A stretch of 64,000 nt of DNA. Origin: Sabethes cyaneus. Its lineage: Eukaryota > Arthropoda > Insecta > Diptera > Culicidae. The stretch is taken from contig NC_071355.1 in assembly GCF_943734655.1 (NCBI RefSeq), positions 93,503,449 to 93,567,448 on the forward strand, read 5' to 3'. Position 1 is the stretch's first letter, and the number at the start of each line of letters is the position of its first letter. The notes under the pieces were generated by a model that saw only the letters and a list, made by a program, of their open reading frames with translations, was not told where the DNA came from and did not search any database. The translations under genes and the position numbers were made by a program. Positions 1 through 11,467 of this stretch are shown here, piece after piece.

Positions 1-733
1 CCGACTCAATCACGAAAACATCTGGGGCGCACTTAGGCGTAGAGGAGTTCCAGATAAGCTAGTCCATCTCATCGAGGCTCAGTACGAGGCGTTCTCGTGC
101 AAGGTTTTGCACAACGGCGTCTTGTCCGACCCCATAAGGGTTACTGCTGGCATGAGACAGGGCTGCATTTTATCACCGCTTCTGTTTCTCATCGTTATGG
201 ATGAGATATTAGTTGGAGCAATTGACAGTAGACCAAATCGAGGATTGCCTTGGAATCCTCTAACGATGGAGCAGCTAAATGACCTCGACCTAGCCGACGA
301 CATTGTCTTGCTCGCACAACGCCGAAACGATATGCAGAGCAAGTTAGATGACTTCTGCGATACATCATTCGTGCCTGGTGGCCTGATAATTGGATATCCA
401 ATGAGGAACTCCATCGTCGGTGTCATCAACGGCCGATAGCCACAGAAATTCGTGAACGTAGGTGGAAGTGGATCGGATACACCTTGAGGAAAGGAGCGAA
501 CGAGGTTTGCAAAGAAGCACTCGACTGGAATTCACAAGGACAGCGTAGAAGAGGCAGACCCAGAGGCTCATGGCGACGGAGCTTAGCCAACGACATCCGG
601 GCTGTAGACGAGAAATATCCTGGCGACAGGTAAAGCCATGGCGGGCAACCGTCAGCAGTGGAGATCTCTGATGTCATCGCTTTGTTCTGCCGGACCGGCG
701 GACATGGACGCATAAGTAAGTAAAAAAAGTAAG
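1..733 (+). mobile_element. RTE-like LINE fragment (RT domain and 3' end)
   Basis: This is a relic of a non-LTR retrotransposon, cut by the window start. The frame at 107-439 holds a reverse-transcriptase palm: a GMRQGCILSPLLF motif, then DLDLADDIVLLAQ, which corresponds to the catalytic ADD box. After about position 436 the frame breaks, and the following bases (about 450-715) encode the typical RTE C-terminal tail (RWKWIGYTLRKG, GRPRGSWRR, NRQQWRSLMSSLC), so the stretch between the palm and this tail has been deleted. The copy ends in short tandem repeats (TAAGTAAGTAA), as RTE-clade elements often do. It differs from the GAA-tailed RTE copies elsewhere in the window. It encodes no functional protein. 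The clade assignment comes from motifs only. Confidence 0.75.
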
Positions 734-1229
734 TTGTGACCCCCTTAAAATCAGTTTATTAAACTTTAACTACACAAAACCTCATCTAACAGATTTGACA
801 TGTTCTACAAACTTTTTGATACCATAAAAATACGTAGCTTTCTAGAAGGTGTAAATATCGTATATTGCTTTATTTGCTTTAAAAATTGATTTGAAGCATA
901 AATTTTACCGTTTTTACAAGTATTTTTTCCGTAAATAGGCACCTACTGGCAGCTAAAGTTGGCATCGCTTGAACCGCCATAGAATTTAGTATAATTGTGC
1001 CAAAAATCACGGCAGAGTCTGCTGGGGCATTTTGGTTATTTCAATTATGAATTCCACTGAAGTCGGTTTTTAGGCGGTTTTTACACGGTTTTCGGAATTT
1101 ACGCGGTTTTTTTACGCAAATTTCGGAATTTATGCGGATGTGCTCGCAACGTCTATTTCTACGCGTAGTGTTGAAATTTACAGTTGATACATTGATACAG
1201 CTAATTAGTCAAAATTTCATGGTCAATCA
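734..1229. other. AT-rich stretch without recognisable feature
   Basis: No convincing coding frame, repeat structure or terminal inverted repeat was seen. There is a short run of repeated 'cggtttt' words near 1065-1110. Confidence 0.5.
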
Positions 1230-1339
1230 CTTAATTCTTAATTAAACTAAACACAATAATTACAGTCGCATTATCTAATACCACAATTAAAAAATTTTTG
1301 ATAAAATTTGTTTGAGGATTCACCAAATTCATATAAATG

Positions 1340-1845
1340 TTACGCCGAAAACGTACGGATGCAACCAATGATAGGTTCATTGAATCCAAATGCTGTACGA
1401 TGCGATTCAGATTGCAGTAAACCAACGGAATGAAGAGAACGCTGAGGAGCACAAAAGCCAAGCAATGAAAGAATATTCGGCGAGTCGATTATGCCGTTCA
1501 ACACCTTGGCGACAAGTACCGCTTGCTGAATTTTTCTGCTTCGTTCTAAAGTATCTAGACCGATAAGGCGACATCTTTCAGGATACGAAGGAAGATTCAT
1601 AGCATCACGCCAACGGGAGATCACGTAGTGCTATGCGAATAAATCTCTTCGGCACTCGTTCAATTTTCAATGCCCAGGCTACTTGATAAGGAGTCCAGAT
1701 CAGACACGCGTTTTCCAATATTGGTCTAACCAGAGAACAATACAGGGCCTGCAAGTCCCGTGCAATCTTTATTATGAACCCGAGCTGCCGGTTTGCTTTT
1801 GAAATTACATTCGAACGATTCTGATTAAAACATAGCCACATTCAT
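1340..1845 (-). mobile_element. LINE 3' fragment (CR1/Jockey group), decayed
   Basis: Read on the minus strand, two frames (1605-1841 and 1340-1624) encode the C-terminal part of a LINE ORF2. They contain the post-RT landmarks NVISKANRQLGFI, ALYCSLVRPILEN and a Pro/Tyr/Arg/Cys-rich tail (SYPERCRLIGLDTLE). The same landmarks occur in the better copy at 11542-12530, so both belong to one family. A frameshift near 1610 separates the two frames. The 5' part, including the RT catalytic box, is missing. No host function is implied. Confidence 0.75.
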
Positions 1846-1849
1846 TTTG

Positions 1850-2529
1850 TTATCGTAAGTATTTTATCCCAATCGATATGTCGAACTGTCATTATATCTT
1901 CAGCTTTAGGTTTGACCATCCTCTCTGAGCCACCAGGAACTAATGCAGGAGCACTTGCATGTGACAAATGTGGAATAAGACTTTAAATAAGAGCTAGATT
2001 CATCGAAGTATGGTTTACTTGCGAAAAAACTAAGTGATATTGGTATAAATTATGAACTGGCTTTTCCACTCAGATAGACGGAATTGAGCTCGAAACACTA
2101 TTACTAGTTATTATGTGTTCTTAAGTTATCTGCTATGAGCCTCAGTATGTGTTATTTCGTTAAAAACAACAATTTTTTTACACATTGTCCATTTTACCCC
2201 AGTGGGTGTCCATATCACCCCATACAAAATTTTGATGCCAAAAAATCATTAATTTTTAACAAAACTAAGCTAGATACAATTGTTAAACTCCGCTGGTGAA
2301 CAAAAAACAAATAAATCTCAGTATACAATTCATCTTTTTTGAGTTTTGATGCATAGATTTTGGGGTAATAGGTGATTTGCTTAGGGTGTCCAAATTCCCC
2401 CAAATTACCCCATGTGTGAACAGTGGCATATCTATGTTCTTTAGCACCAAGGTTTTGCTTTTTTGCGATAATTACCTACGACATCACATTTCGTCACTAA
2501 CTGAGGTTTACGACCATTTCTCTTTACAG
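1850..2529. other. Sequence upstream of the first visible host exon
   Basis: This is AT-rich DNA with no recognised gene. Short words such as 'gggtgtcca' recur near 2206 and 2385, together with C-runs that read like decayed MITE sequence, but no full inverted repeat could be aligned. The last bases (2510-2529) form a pyrimidine-rich splice acceptor ending in TTTACAG. Confidence 0.4.
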
Positions 2530-2709
2530 CAAGTGGTGGAGCTAAACGGTTACGTGATAATCCTGGTGGAAAGTCGCGATGGCAAAATTAAACTATACGG
2601 AAGTCCTGCGGACAAGGACAACCTCGAAGTCGCCGATGAAATTCTGGATGTCAACGAGCGCAAACTGGAGGACTCACCGAGAGCCGAGGTGATCAAACAT
2701 ATACATGAG
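2530..2709 (+). CDS. Host gene exon A: PDZ-like domain segment
   Basis: This 60-codon exon starts in phase 0 after the acceptor tctttacag and ends at CATGAG before the donor gtaggt. The translation begins QVVELNGYVIILVESRDGK and contains LEVADEILDVNERKLED followed by a helix (RAEVIKHIHE). The order of a strand, 'ADEILDVN', and a helix with a trailing His is characteristic of the second half of PDZ domains, which bind C-terminal peptides of partner proteins and act as scaffolds. The usual Gly-Leu-Gly-Phe carboxylate loop is not in this exon and would have to lie upstream. The frame continues in phase into exon B. I do not recognise the specific gene. The PDZ call rests on the motif pattern only. 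Upstream exons lie outside what I can identify. Confidence 0.75.
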
Positions 2710-2781
2710 GTAGGTCACGAATGCAGTCGGAAGTGGAAAGCACAAGTTGGAGTAATTCATTCTTTCTTTTCTGATTTACAG

Positions 2782-2839
2782 TGTATTCAATCATGTATGA
2801 TAAAACTTCGCGTAAAAAGGCGGAGTGATTCAAGACTGG
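2782..2839 (+). CDS. Host gene exon B: last strand of the PDZ-like domain
   Basis: This is a short exon of 19 codons plus one base. It follows a 72-bp intron (2710-2781) with a polypyrimidine tract and acceptor tttacag, and ends before the donor gtaagt. It reads CIQSCMIKLRVKRRSDSRL and joins exon A in phase 0. The segment MIKLRVKRR fits the final beta strand of a PDZ domain, followed by a basic linker. The exon ends with one extra base (phase 1), which the first two bases of exon C at 25824 complete to an Ala codon. That phase match supports the exon chain across a 23-kb intron. Confidence 0.75.
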
Positions 2840-3871
2840 GTAAGTAGTTGATCGTAAATATGTATTTTCCATCGAAATGGTACACAATTTAAAGTAATGT
2901 TATAAGCTAGTTGTGCCATTTTAAGAACTATTAAAATTAACGAGTTCAAAACAAACAAATAGAATGAAGTAAAAAAAATAATTTAATTTCCCTCGTGAAA
3001 CGCTTACAAAAATAATTAACAACTCTGAAGTAAAACAAATAAAAAATATAAGAGCTTCATAAACTTAATTTCTATCTAACAAACAAAATTAAGTGTACCA
3101 CGAGAATCTATTTGCTCTGAACTTATAAACTTAACTTTATTCGTACTACAAACAGTTATATACTCGACATCCAGAGGGCAGGCCATGTTAAGTGCACTGT
3201 GAAATGAAAGATCGCTGAAACTTTTTACAGCTTGTAGCAACTCTAGTCTTACCTAAGCTATGTGAGTGTAAGCTTTGCCCATTGCCCATGTTGTAAACCG
3301 ACCGTATGTTTGCTACCAGAAACAAGTTTTTCACCTCCCCCTTTGCTTGTGTTGTAATTAACTTGAGAGTGTCTGGACAGCACAAAAAGCGCTCCCGTGA
3401 CTTACACAAGTGAATGGCAACACCGTATTCCGGCACACCACTGGCCAGCAGCAGCAGTGACCGACTCTATAGGTATATACGATAGTACGTAATCTGAAAT
3501 GGCACGAATTCGACGAAACTGGCGTGCGCGCTATTCCCAAAAGCACACAGAGAACAGACAACAGCGAAAAAAAAGAGTTGCACGTAAAAATCATATAACA
3601 TCTCAATATTATATTGACTCAACCATGCACAGCTTCGGTATACGACATCGACGATCAGGAAAATTAAATTTTTCTGATTAATCCACCTGTTTTCCTCATG
3701 GAAGCTGCAATCGGGAGTGTTACTAGAGAGGTTCGTCGCTTGCAGAGTAAACTTTGGATTAGCATATTGCAGGTCCTTTTAATGAATTCAAAGTGAACTA
3801 TATGTCTAACCAGCCATTTGGTTTTTTTGAATTCAATTTGAGAGATTCCTATTCGTTTTTTATCTAGACGA
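2840..3871. other. Start of the large host intron
   Basis: AT-rich intron sequence. The short open frames here (for example 3499-3681, Arg/Lys-rich) show no recognisable domain. I see no transposon signature. Confidence 0.5.
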
Positions 3872-4202
3872 TTTGATTCATTTGACAATACCCTTTTAAC
3901 CAAGCAAAAATTGAACAAATTATGTACGGTTCACTTATAGAACTAGTTATTATCTACAATATTGCTAAACAGGGTTTTGTTATATCTTTTGTATTTACGG
4001 TGCTACAAGGCTGCTATCCCATTGGTAGCCAAGTGAACGTTTGGTTACCAATGAGGGAGAAGTCGTATAGCATTATAAATACAAAAGTAACAGCATAGTT
4101 TTTTTCAGCAAAATTGTAGATAATAAGTAGTTCTACAAATGTCCCATACATAACTTTTTAAAATTTTGCTTGGTTGAGATAATACTGTCAAATGAGTCAA
4201 AA
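3872..4202. mobile_element. Foldback MITE, family I (copy 1)
   Basis: This is an imperfect palindrome of about 330 bp. The left arm begins TTTGATTCATTTGACAATA and runs through AACCAAGCAAAAATT and TTATTATCTACAATATTGCT. The right arm, read in reverse complement, gives the same words (TTTGACTCATTTGACAGTA, AACCAAGCAAAATTTT, TTATTATCTACAATTTTGCT). Arms are over 120 bp with a short unpaired centre around 4030-4050. The copy at 11086-11467 shares the central words. No coding frame; non-autonomous. Confidence 0.8.
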
Positions 4203-4282
4203 CTGAGTCAAAGTTAGCGAACCATCTCTGTCGGGGACAACTTCAATAATATTTCTAGTAGAATTTCCTTCCCAAAATTTAA

Positions 4283-4815
4283 CCCTCTAACGGGTAAGGC
4301 CGTCTACAGACGGCTTCGCTTTTGGTGCTCCAGAGTTGCTTACGAAATTTGTTTTGAATTGACAATATGCAAAATGTGTTCAGAATAGATTTCTTGACAT
4401 TTTGATATTAATATCACAACATTCTGACTATGCATTCAAAAGTCATCTTTCATCATCATCTGTCAAAAACAAAACTTCCGTAAAATTTCGAAAATAATTA
4501 ATGCCCGAAGATTTCTTTTTATACTTTTGGAGAAAAGGGATATCTAGAACAAAATGATTGACCTTAAAATTTTTCTATGAGTAAATTTCATGCTTTACTT
4601 CAATTTTGTAATGTACTTGAATTGAAAAAAATATCTGGGTAGAGCATTAGCCGTGGAAAACGAAAAAGAGAAATTGAACTTTTTGTAACCTAGCGCTCCT
4701 CCAGATAATTATTTTTGCATGAAAATCAGAACTTAAGGTTCTTTTGAGTGTACTTTCATGATAAAATAGTCCTTAGCTTGATCGCATTGTTTTTACGATG
4801 TTGCCCGTTAGAGGG
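4283..4815. mobile_element. piggyBac-like MITE with TTAA target duplication
   Basis: A 533-bp stretch is bounded by CCCTCTAACGGG on the left and its inverted copy CCCGTTAGAGGG on the right. Each end abuts TTAA (4279-4282 and 4816-4819). Insertion at TTAA and ends beginning with CCC are the hallmark of piggyBac-superfamily elements. There is no transposase frame inside, so it would be non-autonomous. The family is inferred from termini and target site only. Confidence 0.75.
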
Positions 4816-5086
4816 TTAACCAGTTTCTTTCTGAAATCTGGATTAACTCGATATTATTATCTTCAAGGTGGTTTTATACATGCAACAAGCTCGTATGCCG
4901 TAGGAATCTGAATCTCATAGACACTTTAAACTTTCTATATCTTAAATATATTAGCGTAGTAACTATCATCCAAATAGTTCTGTTACACCAAACTGGTTAT
5001 TGCCGTTTTCAAAACAAAGCTTGCATAGGGTTTGGATGCTATCTAAGCAATCAATCTTTCCTCCACAAATCCTTATTGGAAACCTA

Positions 5087-6300
5087 CAGGGTGTCCCACA
5101 TCAAATTGCACCACCGAAGAAACGTTGTAGAAGATTACCTAATTGACCGATCCTTTTCAAACATTCAGACAATAAAATATAACCTATTAGTAAGTTTTTG
5201 ACAAATTTATTTCATTCAACTTCGATACCATAACCGTATGCTCGCATTTTACGCTTAACTCCACTCATAAGGTTCTGTACAACATCTGGCTGCTGCTTCT
5301 GCTGAACCCAGTTTTTCTTCATGTATTTCTCAGATTTGACCTCCTTGGGCTGCTTCCGTAGTGTCAGCTTCATAATAGCTCAGTATTTTTCGATGGGCCT
5401 TAGTTCTGGTGCATTAGGGGGTGTCATGTCTTTGGGTACGAAAGTAACCCCGTTGGCTTCGTAGCACTCCAGAACATCCTTTGAATAGTGGCACGAAGCT
5501 AGATCGGGCCAGAAGATCGTAGGGCCCTCGTGTTGCTTCAACAGAGGAAGCAGGCGCTCCTTGAGGTAGATCTGCCCATTTAGAAACCCGGTAGTCACGA
5601 ACGGCGCACTTCGTTTGCCACATGAGCAGATCGCATGTATTTCTTGGTAAACTTTGAAAGTTTCTACTTCTTTATTTCTTCAGGAACATCAAACTTGTGC
5701 TGGGCGGTGAGGAACAGTAGCCCCGGAAGTCCACCTTGACGTAAATCTCATCATCCATGATGAGAAAATAAGGCTTCATCAGCATCTGGGTGTATAGTTT
5801 TCGGGCCGTATTTTATTGTCCGTCACTGCACTTTGGACGTAAGCAGTCTCTCCCTGTCCTTGGCTCTCTGATTCAACTTTTTCGCCACATCCATAACCGA
5901 AGTATTGGGATTCTCCTTAAATGCTTCCACGACATGACAGTGATTGTGATTACTTATAAAATATCCATTCTGACCGCATTTCTCCTTCCGTTCTATGCTC
6001 AACGTTTCGTAGTAACGTTTAACCACACGACTCACAGTTGAGTGCACGATTCCGAGTTGTTTTTCGATGTCCCGATAAGAGAGTTGATGATTTTCCAGGT
6101 GTTTGTGCAAAATTAATTCGCGACGTTCCTTTTCGGGTGACGCCATTTTTGCCAATTTTCAAAAAACTGACAGCGATAAAAAAATACAGTGTAAACAATA
6201 CATTCCAAACTACTTCTATCCAAATTTTCAAGAGAAAATACCCAGTGGGTAATTTTATGCAGCGTTTCTTCCGTGGTGCAATTTGATGTGGGACACCCTT
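5087..6300 (-). mobile_element. DD37E-type Tc1/mariner transposon, copy 1 (nearly complete, broken)
   Basis: This 1.2-kb element is flanked by TA on both sides (5085-5086 and 6301-6302). Its terminal inverted repeats begin AGGGTGTCCCACATCAAATT and extend past 40 bp. The minus strand carries a broken transposase. From about 6146 it starts MASPEKERRELIL, followed by a helix-turn-helix (LSYRDIEKQLGIVHSTVSRV). Near 5750 lies the first catalytic region (MDDEIYVK). At 5380-5598 lie FWPDLASCHYS and ELRPIEKY. Exactly 37 residues separate the second Asp from the Glu, the spacing that defines the DD37E group described from mosquitoes. Several frameshifts and stops make it inactive. Copy 2 at 27826 has the same termini. 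Confidence 0.9.
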
Positions 6301-6389
6301 TATTGACCCTTAATTGTTTCAATTTATATCCAACGATGAACCTGAAGAGGCCACTACCGCATTACTAGGCGATAAGCCGGAGTATACGA

Positions 6390-7975
6390 AATGGTTGGTT
6401 TGATGGGGAATGCCAACAAGCGATGGAGAGAAAAAAATGGGTTGTTAAAATATCTGAGAAATGCAACTGGGGTGAATTAAGCCTAATACCGACTAGCAAA
6501 GAACCAGTTGATCACGATTTTGAGGAGTAAAAATCGCCACAACGAAGACGACGATCGTGAAGAATTTAAACGACGATTCCGACTCAATGACACGAGAAGG
6601 CGTACCAATCTTTTCAAGGCTACACACCGATCCTGACACGTGTATGGAAAATTATAAATGAGAAAGTGGAAGTAGCTCTTAGATGAACACTAATGGCGAA
6701 ATTGTAGAAGGAGGTGCAACCTAAATTAAACTAGGAATGCCCATGGAAAATGGGCCCAGCATCTGATCGACAAGGAGTCAAATAAAATATCGTGTTGCTG
6801 AAGACCAATAAAACCGCTGGTTAGTAACGCCTACCAGTAGACATGACTTTTTAGACATGATCGAAACACGCTGAAAACGGTTCTACATTAAGTTATTTTC
6901 ATGATTAGCAAGGGAGGGAAGCTGAAGAAATGAATAGAAGGAGTTTTTTGTCTCCGCCTAACAAGTGGCCTCCCAGATCCTGTTACGCCGGCTGTCACCA
7001 TTAACACCAGGTTTTGTAGGGAATTATCAGGACTGGCGCCACTACAGACTTAATATTTACCTAATTTAATTCACAGTTCTTGCAGAAATGTCGAGACTAC
7101 AAAGTGCCCACGCATCACACCTTAATTGACTTCAAAACAGCATACGATACAGTCAGTCGAAACCAGCCATGGCAAATAATGTACGAATGAGGTTTTCCGG
7201 ACAAACTGACGCGACTGATCAGAGCTTCATTGGATCGAGTGATGTATTTCGTACGCATCTCTGGGACACTCGAGTCCCTTCGAGACGCGGCGAGGGTTGA
7301 GACAAGGTGACGATTTATCCTGCATGCTGTACACCATCGCTCTTGAGGGGGTGATCCGACGAGCGGGCATCGAAACGAGAGGCACGATTTTTACCAAGAG
7401 TAGCCAACTTCTAGACTTTGCAAATGACTTCGATATCATAGCCAGGAACTTTGCGACGGCGGAGGCTATCTACGCCAGACTGAAAGCGGAGTCTAGGAGA
7501 ATTGGGCTAAAAATAAATGCGCTGGTGACCGCGAACAACAACACTAATAAGGAGATCCAGCGGCGCATCCAAGCGGAAAATCGGGCCTACTTTGCCCTTC
7601 ATAAAACGCTGCGTTTAGGAAGCGTACGCCGCCGCACGAAGCTGATAATGTACAAAACCCTTATTAGACCGGTAGTTCTTTATGGACTTGAAGCCGTGGT
7701 ACTGCTCATGGCGGACATACGCGTCCTTACCGTGTTTGAGCGAAAAGTGCTGCAGACGATATTTGCGGAGTACAAACTGAAGGTGGAGAGTGGCGGAGGC
7801 GTATGAATTACGAGCTATAGGCACTGCTTGGGGAGACTCTCATCGTACATCTAGCGAAAGTCAGCAGGCTACGGTGGGCCGGACACGTCGTAAGGATGCC
7901 GGACGATAGTGCAACGAAAATAGTCCTCTTCAACTACCCCATGGGCGCCAGGAACAGGGGGGCCCAACGTGCACG
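6390..7975 (+). mobile_element. RTE-clade LINE copy A, decayed
   Basis: A degenerate + strand copy of the GAA-tailed RTE family seen intact at 56377-57571 and 32608-35758. Recognisable blocks in order: the linker after the endonuclease (about 6400-6560), a fragment around GWL/TNKTAG (about 6790), the fingers (DFKTAYDTV, about 7120) and the long frame 7297-7806, where the catalytic box has mutated to FANDF. After that come GLKIN, the thumb (FERKVLQTIF) and the tail. The stop at 7804 and later frameshifts split the C-terminus, which continues to about 8040. It encodes no functional protein. Confidence 0.85.
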
Positions 7976-8525
7976 ATGGCTCGTGTGGCCCAAGACCCAA
8001 GTTGAATGGAGACGAGAGCTTGAAACAGCATGAGCCACCCCGGCTCTATGCTGAAGAAGAAGAAGAAGAAGTGACCGCGTACAACAACAATAGTAAGGAG
8101 ATTCAGCAGCACATTCAAGCAGGAGTTGGGCCTACGTTGCGCTCCGCAAACGTTACGCTCAAGAAACATACGCTGCCCAACGAAACTATCAATGAACAAA
8201 ACCCTCATTAGACCGATAGTTAGAAAAATTTGAAACTGTGAGGTTGCTGTCTTTACCGTATACAGCGGAAAATGCTGTGGACGATATTTGGCGGAATACA
8301 AGCTGCAAATGAAGAGTGGTAGAACCGTATGAATCACGAGCTACAGGCACTACTTGGAGAGATTCCCATAGTATATTGGGCGAAAGTCGGTAGGCTACGG
8401 TGGACTGGATAAGATGGCTCGACCTAGCCGAAAGCGACTTACGATTTCTGAGACGCTTGGAAAATTGGTGACGAGGGGCCCAAGATCGAGTCGAATGGAG
8501 ACGAGAGACGACTACTTGAAACAGT
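7976..8525 (+). mobile_element. GAA tail of RTE copy A joined to a second RTE fragment
   Basis: Copy A ends at its terminal motif (cggctctatgctgaag) followed by about five GAA units near 8055-8070. It is followed at once (8071) by a second, 5'-truncated copy that begins inside the RT domain (tgaccgcgtacaacaacaat) and ends near 8525 (gaatggagacgag). The two are in the same orientation. The second has lost about half of its sequence internally. Confidence 0.8.
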
Positions 8526-11085
8526 TTTCTCCAGTTATATTTGGTAAATTTCAGTTCAAATTTGGTGTAATCAAAATTGTATGTTTATGGTGTTTGGAGG
8601 GTAACTTGCCAATTGTTGCACACTTAACATAGTAGGCACATTCAGTTTTTCTTATCTCGCGGGGAAAATATTTTTTATTGTGTGTATGTGTGTGGGGGGG
8701 GGGGGTATATGAGTGTGTGTTGAGTGTGATGCTTTTTTTTCATGTGTGGACTCATCACTGCGACCAGTATAGTTGATCTATTGTGATATCACCCGGGTGC
8801 TGTATGACCTGCACTGCATTTCTTTTTGCTATAATCGCTATTGAGTGATGCTATTAAATTTTATGCGTGCTTGTGTGTATTGGGGTTTACCCTTCCTTCA
8901 AAGCTTGATCTGCTTTACCCACTTATTCCTCGCTACCAGTACTATCCCATATTATAGCCGTCCCTGGCGAGGACTCATTCGTACCTCTGACCAGTACACT
9001 TAACTATAGGAGGGACATTTGCACTGTCAAGAGGCTTCAAAGGGTAAATATAGAATTCAGCATGAAGGAAGGGTAAATGAGGGGCCTGAGAATGAACCCA
9101 TGCTAAAGTCACTTGACAAGAAATGGCTTGATTCTACTAAAATTCGAACCCACGGAGTGTGATGCTTATTTTCATCGTCTGTTTCTCGGAGAAGGCTGGG
9201 CCGATTCATATGCTATCATTTTTGTTTGAAAAGTAGTACTGCCTAGTAGATCGCTATTGAATTGTTTCGTGGTCCGACGTTTCGTTTAAAAGTTATGAGC
9301 GAAAATGTAAAAAATGCGTGGCACGATTTTCTCTGGAACCACACAACCGATTTCAACGATCTTAGTACCATGAAAGCTCTTTCTATCTAAGTTTTTTGGG
9401 AAGTTTTATTGAAAACAAATAAGTAGTATAAAAGTTATACTTAAGAACGTGTTTTGATAAGGCAATAACTATAACCAGTTTCTCAGAGATGGCCTTTGAT
9501 TAATGCACTATTAGTCTCAGTTGAAAGGTTAGATAGATCATTTTTGATTTGTTTTTTGATTGGATGTTCAACTTAAAAGTTATGAGCATATGTGTACAAC
9601 ACTATGAAAGTTACAATTATTTATAATGATTTTAACTAGAAAATTTTATTTATTTTAGTATCAAACAAAAGGCCTTAACGCTCTGAATACATCTGCAAAA
9701 TTTGATGAGAAATAGTTTAACCGGACAACAGTGATTTAAAAAAACTGAATGAATTATTTAGAATTTAGAATTATAGAATGCATAACGAGTCCAAACCTCA
9801 AAAACGCGATCATTTGCTAGAACGTAATTTTTCAACGGATGTATCTTTGGAGACGTTTATTAATAAAATATTGCACATCTTTCTACAGTACAAGAATGAC
9901 AGTGAATCCACTTGTTAGGATTGCTAAAATCAGTTCATTTTTTATACATATGTTATGTCCAAAAATTCGCATCTGTCGACAGTTATTTGCGGTATATGTT
10001 ATATGTTCAATTAAAAATGTGATATTTTTTGGTTAATTTAGATTTAGCGATTAGCGATTAGCGAAACTTACGCTAATCTGAGTTTATCAATTAGCGTTTA
10101 GCGATTAGAGAGCTAACTTTTCGGTTAGCTGGTAATGGTAAATGGTATAACAAAGGGTTCCTTTCACCAACAGGAGGATTAAATCGGGTTTTTTATCAAA
10201 ATTGGTCCTGTAAACAGAATAATCTTTCAGTAAAGCATTTGGTATGGTTCCTTAGCCTAAAACATTGCATATATTAAGTAATTTGAATTTTTCTCCAATA
10301 GCATACAGACCCAATTGTTGCCCATTTGATTAACGTCCTTTGCCGAATGTGGCACACGTTTAACCCAATTGTTGCACGGTAATGAAAAAAGGAAATTAGG
10401 AGAATTACATATAACAGAAAACTGACATATAAAGGCGAATTCATTAAAAATAGATTTACCAATGATACATACCGTATCGTTACCATTTTGTTACATATTT
10501 GAGCGCAATCATCACCGAACAAAGGTGTACTTGAATAGATACAAATTGTTGCATTAATTAATATAATTTTATTTTACGGTGTCTTTCCTTTATAAATTTA
10601 AACGCAGTAACTGTTTCTATCCATGAAATTTCTTTCATTCAATTCTGTAGTATGCATTTTTGGTAGAGATTTTGCTATTTTAAAAGAAAAGTTTTTTGAT
10701 TGTTTTTTTTTTTGCATTCGAGCGTACAAGGGAAATGTCGTCTTTCAAGTTCTTCGACCAACTTCACAACTTTCTCCTCTTCCTTTAACAAAGAATAGAG
10801 GCTGAGGCATGGTTTTACGTTATCATTTTCGTTTCTCAAGATTTTTTCATGACAAACTTCCGCACACATTTTTCCGCTAATCGATTGTGGATTACGGATG
10901 CGAAAGATATCTTCTATTGACAAAAATTGTTACATACCGGTAATATCATTAGGTTTTGTGGATTTAGTGTCCAGAGAAATCGATAATTATTGATGGTTTA
11001 GTCAGTCATCCAAATAATGGTAGGGGACACGTGTATAATGTGCCTCAGCTGGGCAATACGCCCCACTTCGCTTATTCCCATACTA
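8526..11085. other. Intron, no gene recognised
   Basis: A unique-looking AT-rich stretch. It holds a G-run with TG-rich microsatellite (about 8675-8725), a short direct repeat of TTAGCGA words (about 10036-10110) and several short frames without domain signatures. Confidence 0.5.
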
Positions 11086-11467
11086 GCAGGGTTGTCCTGC
11101 ACTCAGTGCACCTATTTGCTTATTTAAATGTAACACTTCAACCAAGCAAAATTCGAAAATTTTATGTTCGGGCATTTTTAGAGTCAATTATTATCTATCA
11201 AGTTGCTGAACTAAGTATTGCTCTATCTTATGTATTTACGACGCACTCCCAGCTCACACTGGGTGGTACACTAACCTGCGCAACACTCAGTGTCAACTGA
11301 GAGTGCGCCGTAAATACGTAAGATAAAGCAATACTTGGTTCAGCAATCTTATACATAATAATTGACTCAATAAATTCCCCATACATAACATTTTCGAATT
11401 TTGCTTCGCTGAGGTGTTACGGTTAAATAAGCAAAATAGGAGCACTGAGTGCAGGACAGCCACAATG
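11086..11467. mobile_element. Foldback MITE, family I (copy 2)
   Basis: A near-symmetrical palindrome of about 380 bp. The left arm starts at GTTGTCCTGCACTCAGTGC and runs through ACCAAGCAAAATTCG and ATTATCTATCAAGTTGCTGAA to TATGTATTTACG. The right arm repeats this in reverse complement and ends GCACTGAGTGCAGGACAG. The unpaired centre lies near 11235-11290. The inner words match the element at 3872-4202. It abuts the 3' tail of the next LINE. Confidence 0.85.

Noticed and set aside
2160..2420. MITE with GGGTGTCCA ends
   Set aside because: The two GGGTGTCCA words are in the same direction and no inverted ends could be aligned.
3499..3681. Small Arg/Lys-rich protein of 60 residues
   Set aside because: No domain, no splice or start context, chance frame in an intron.
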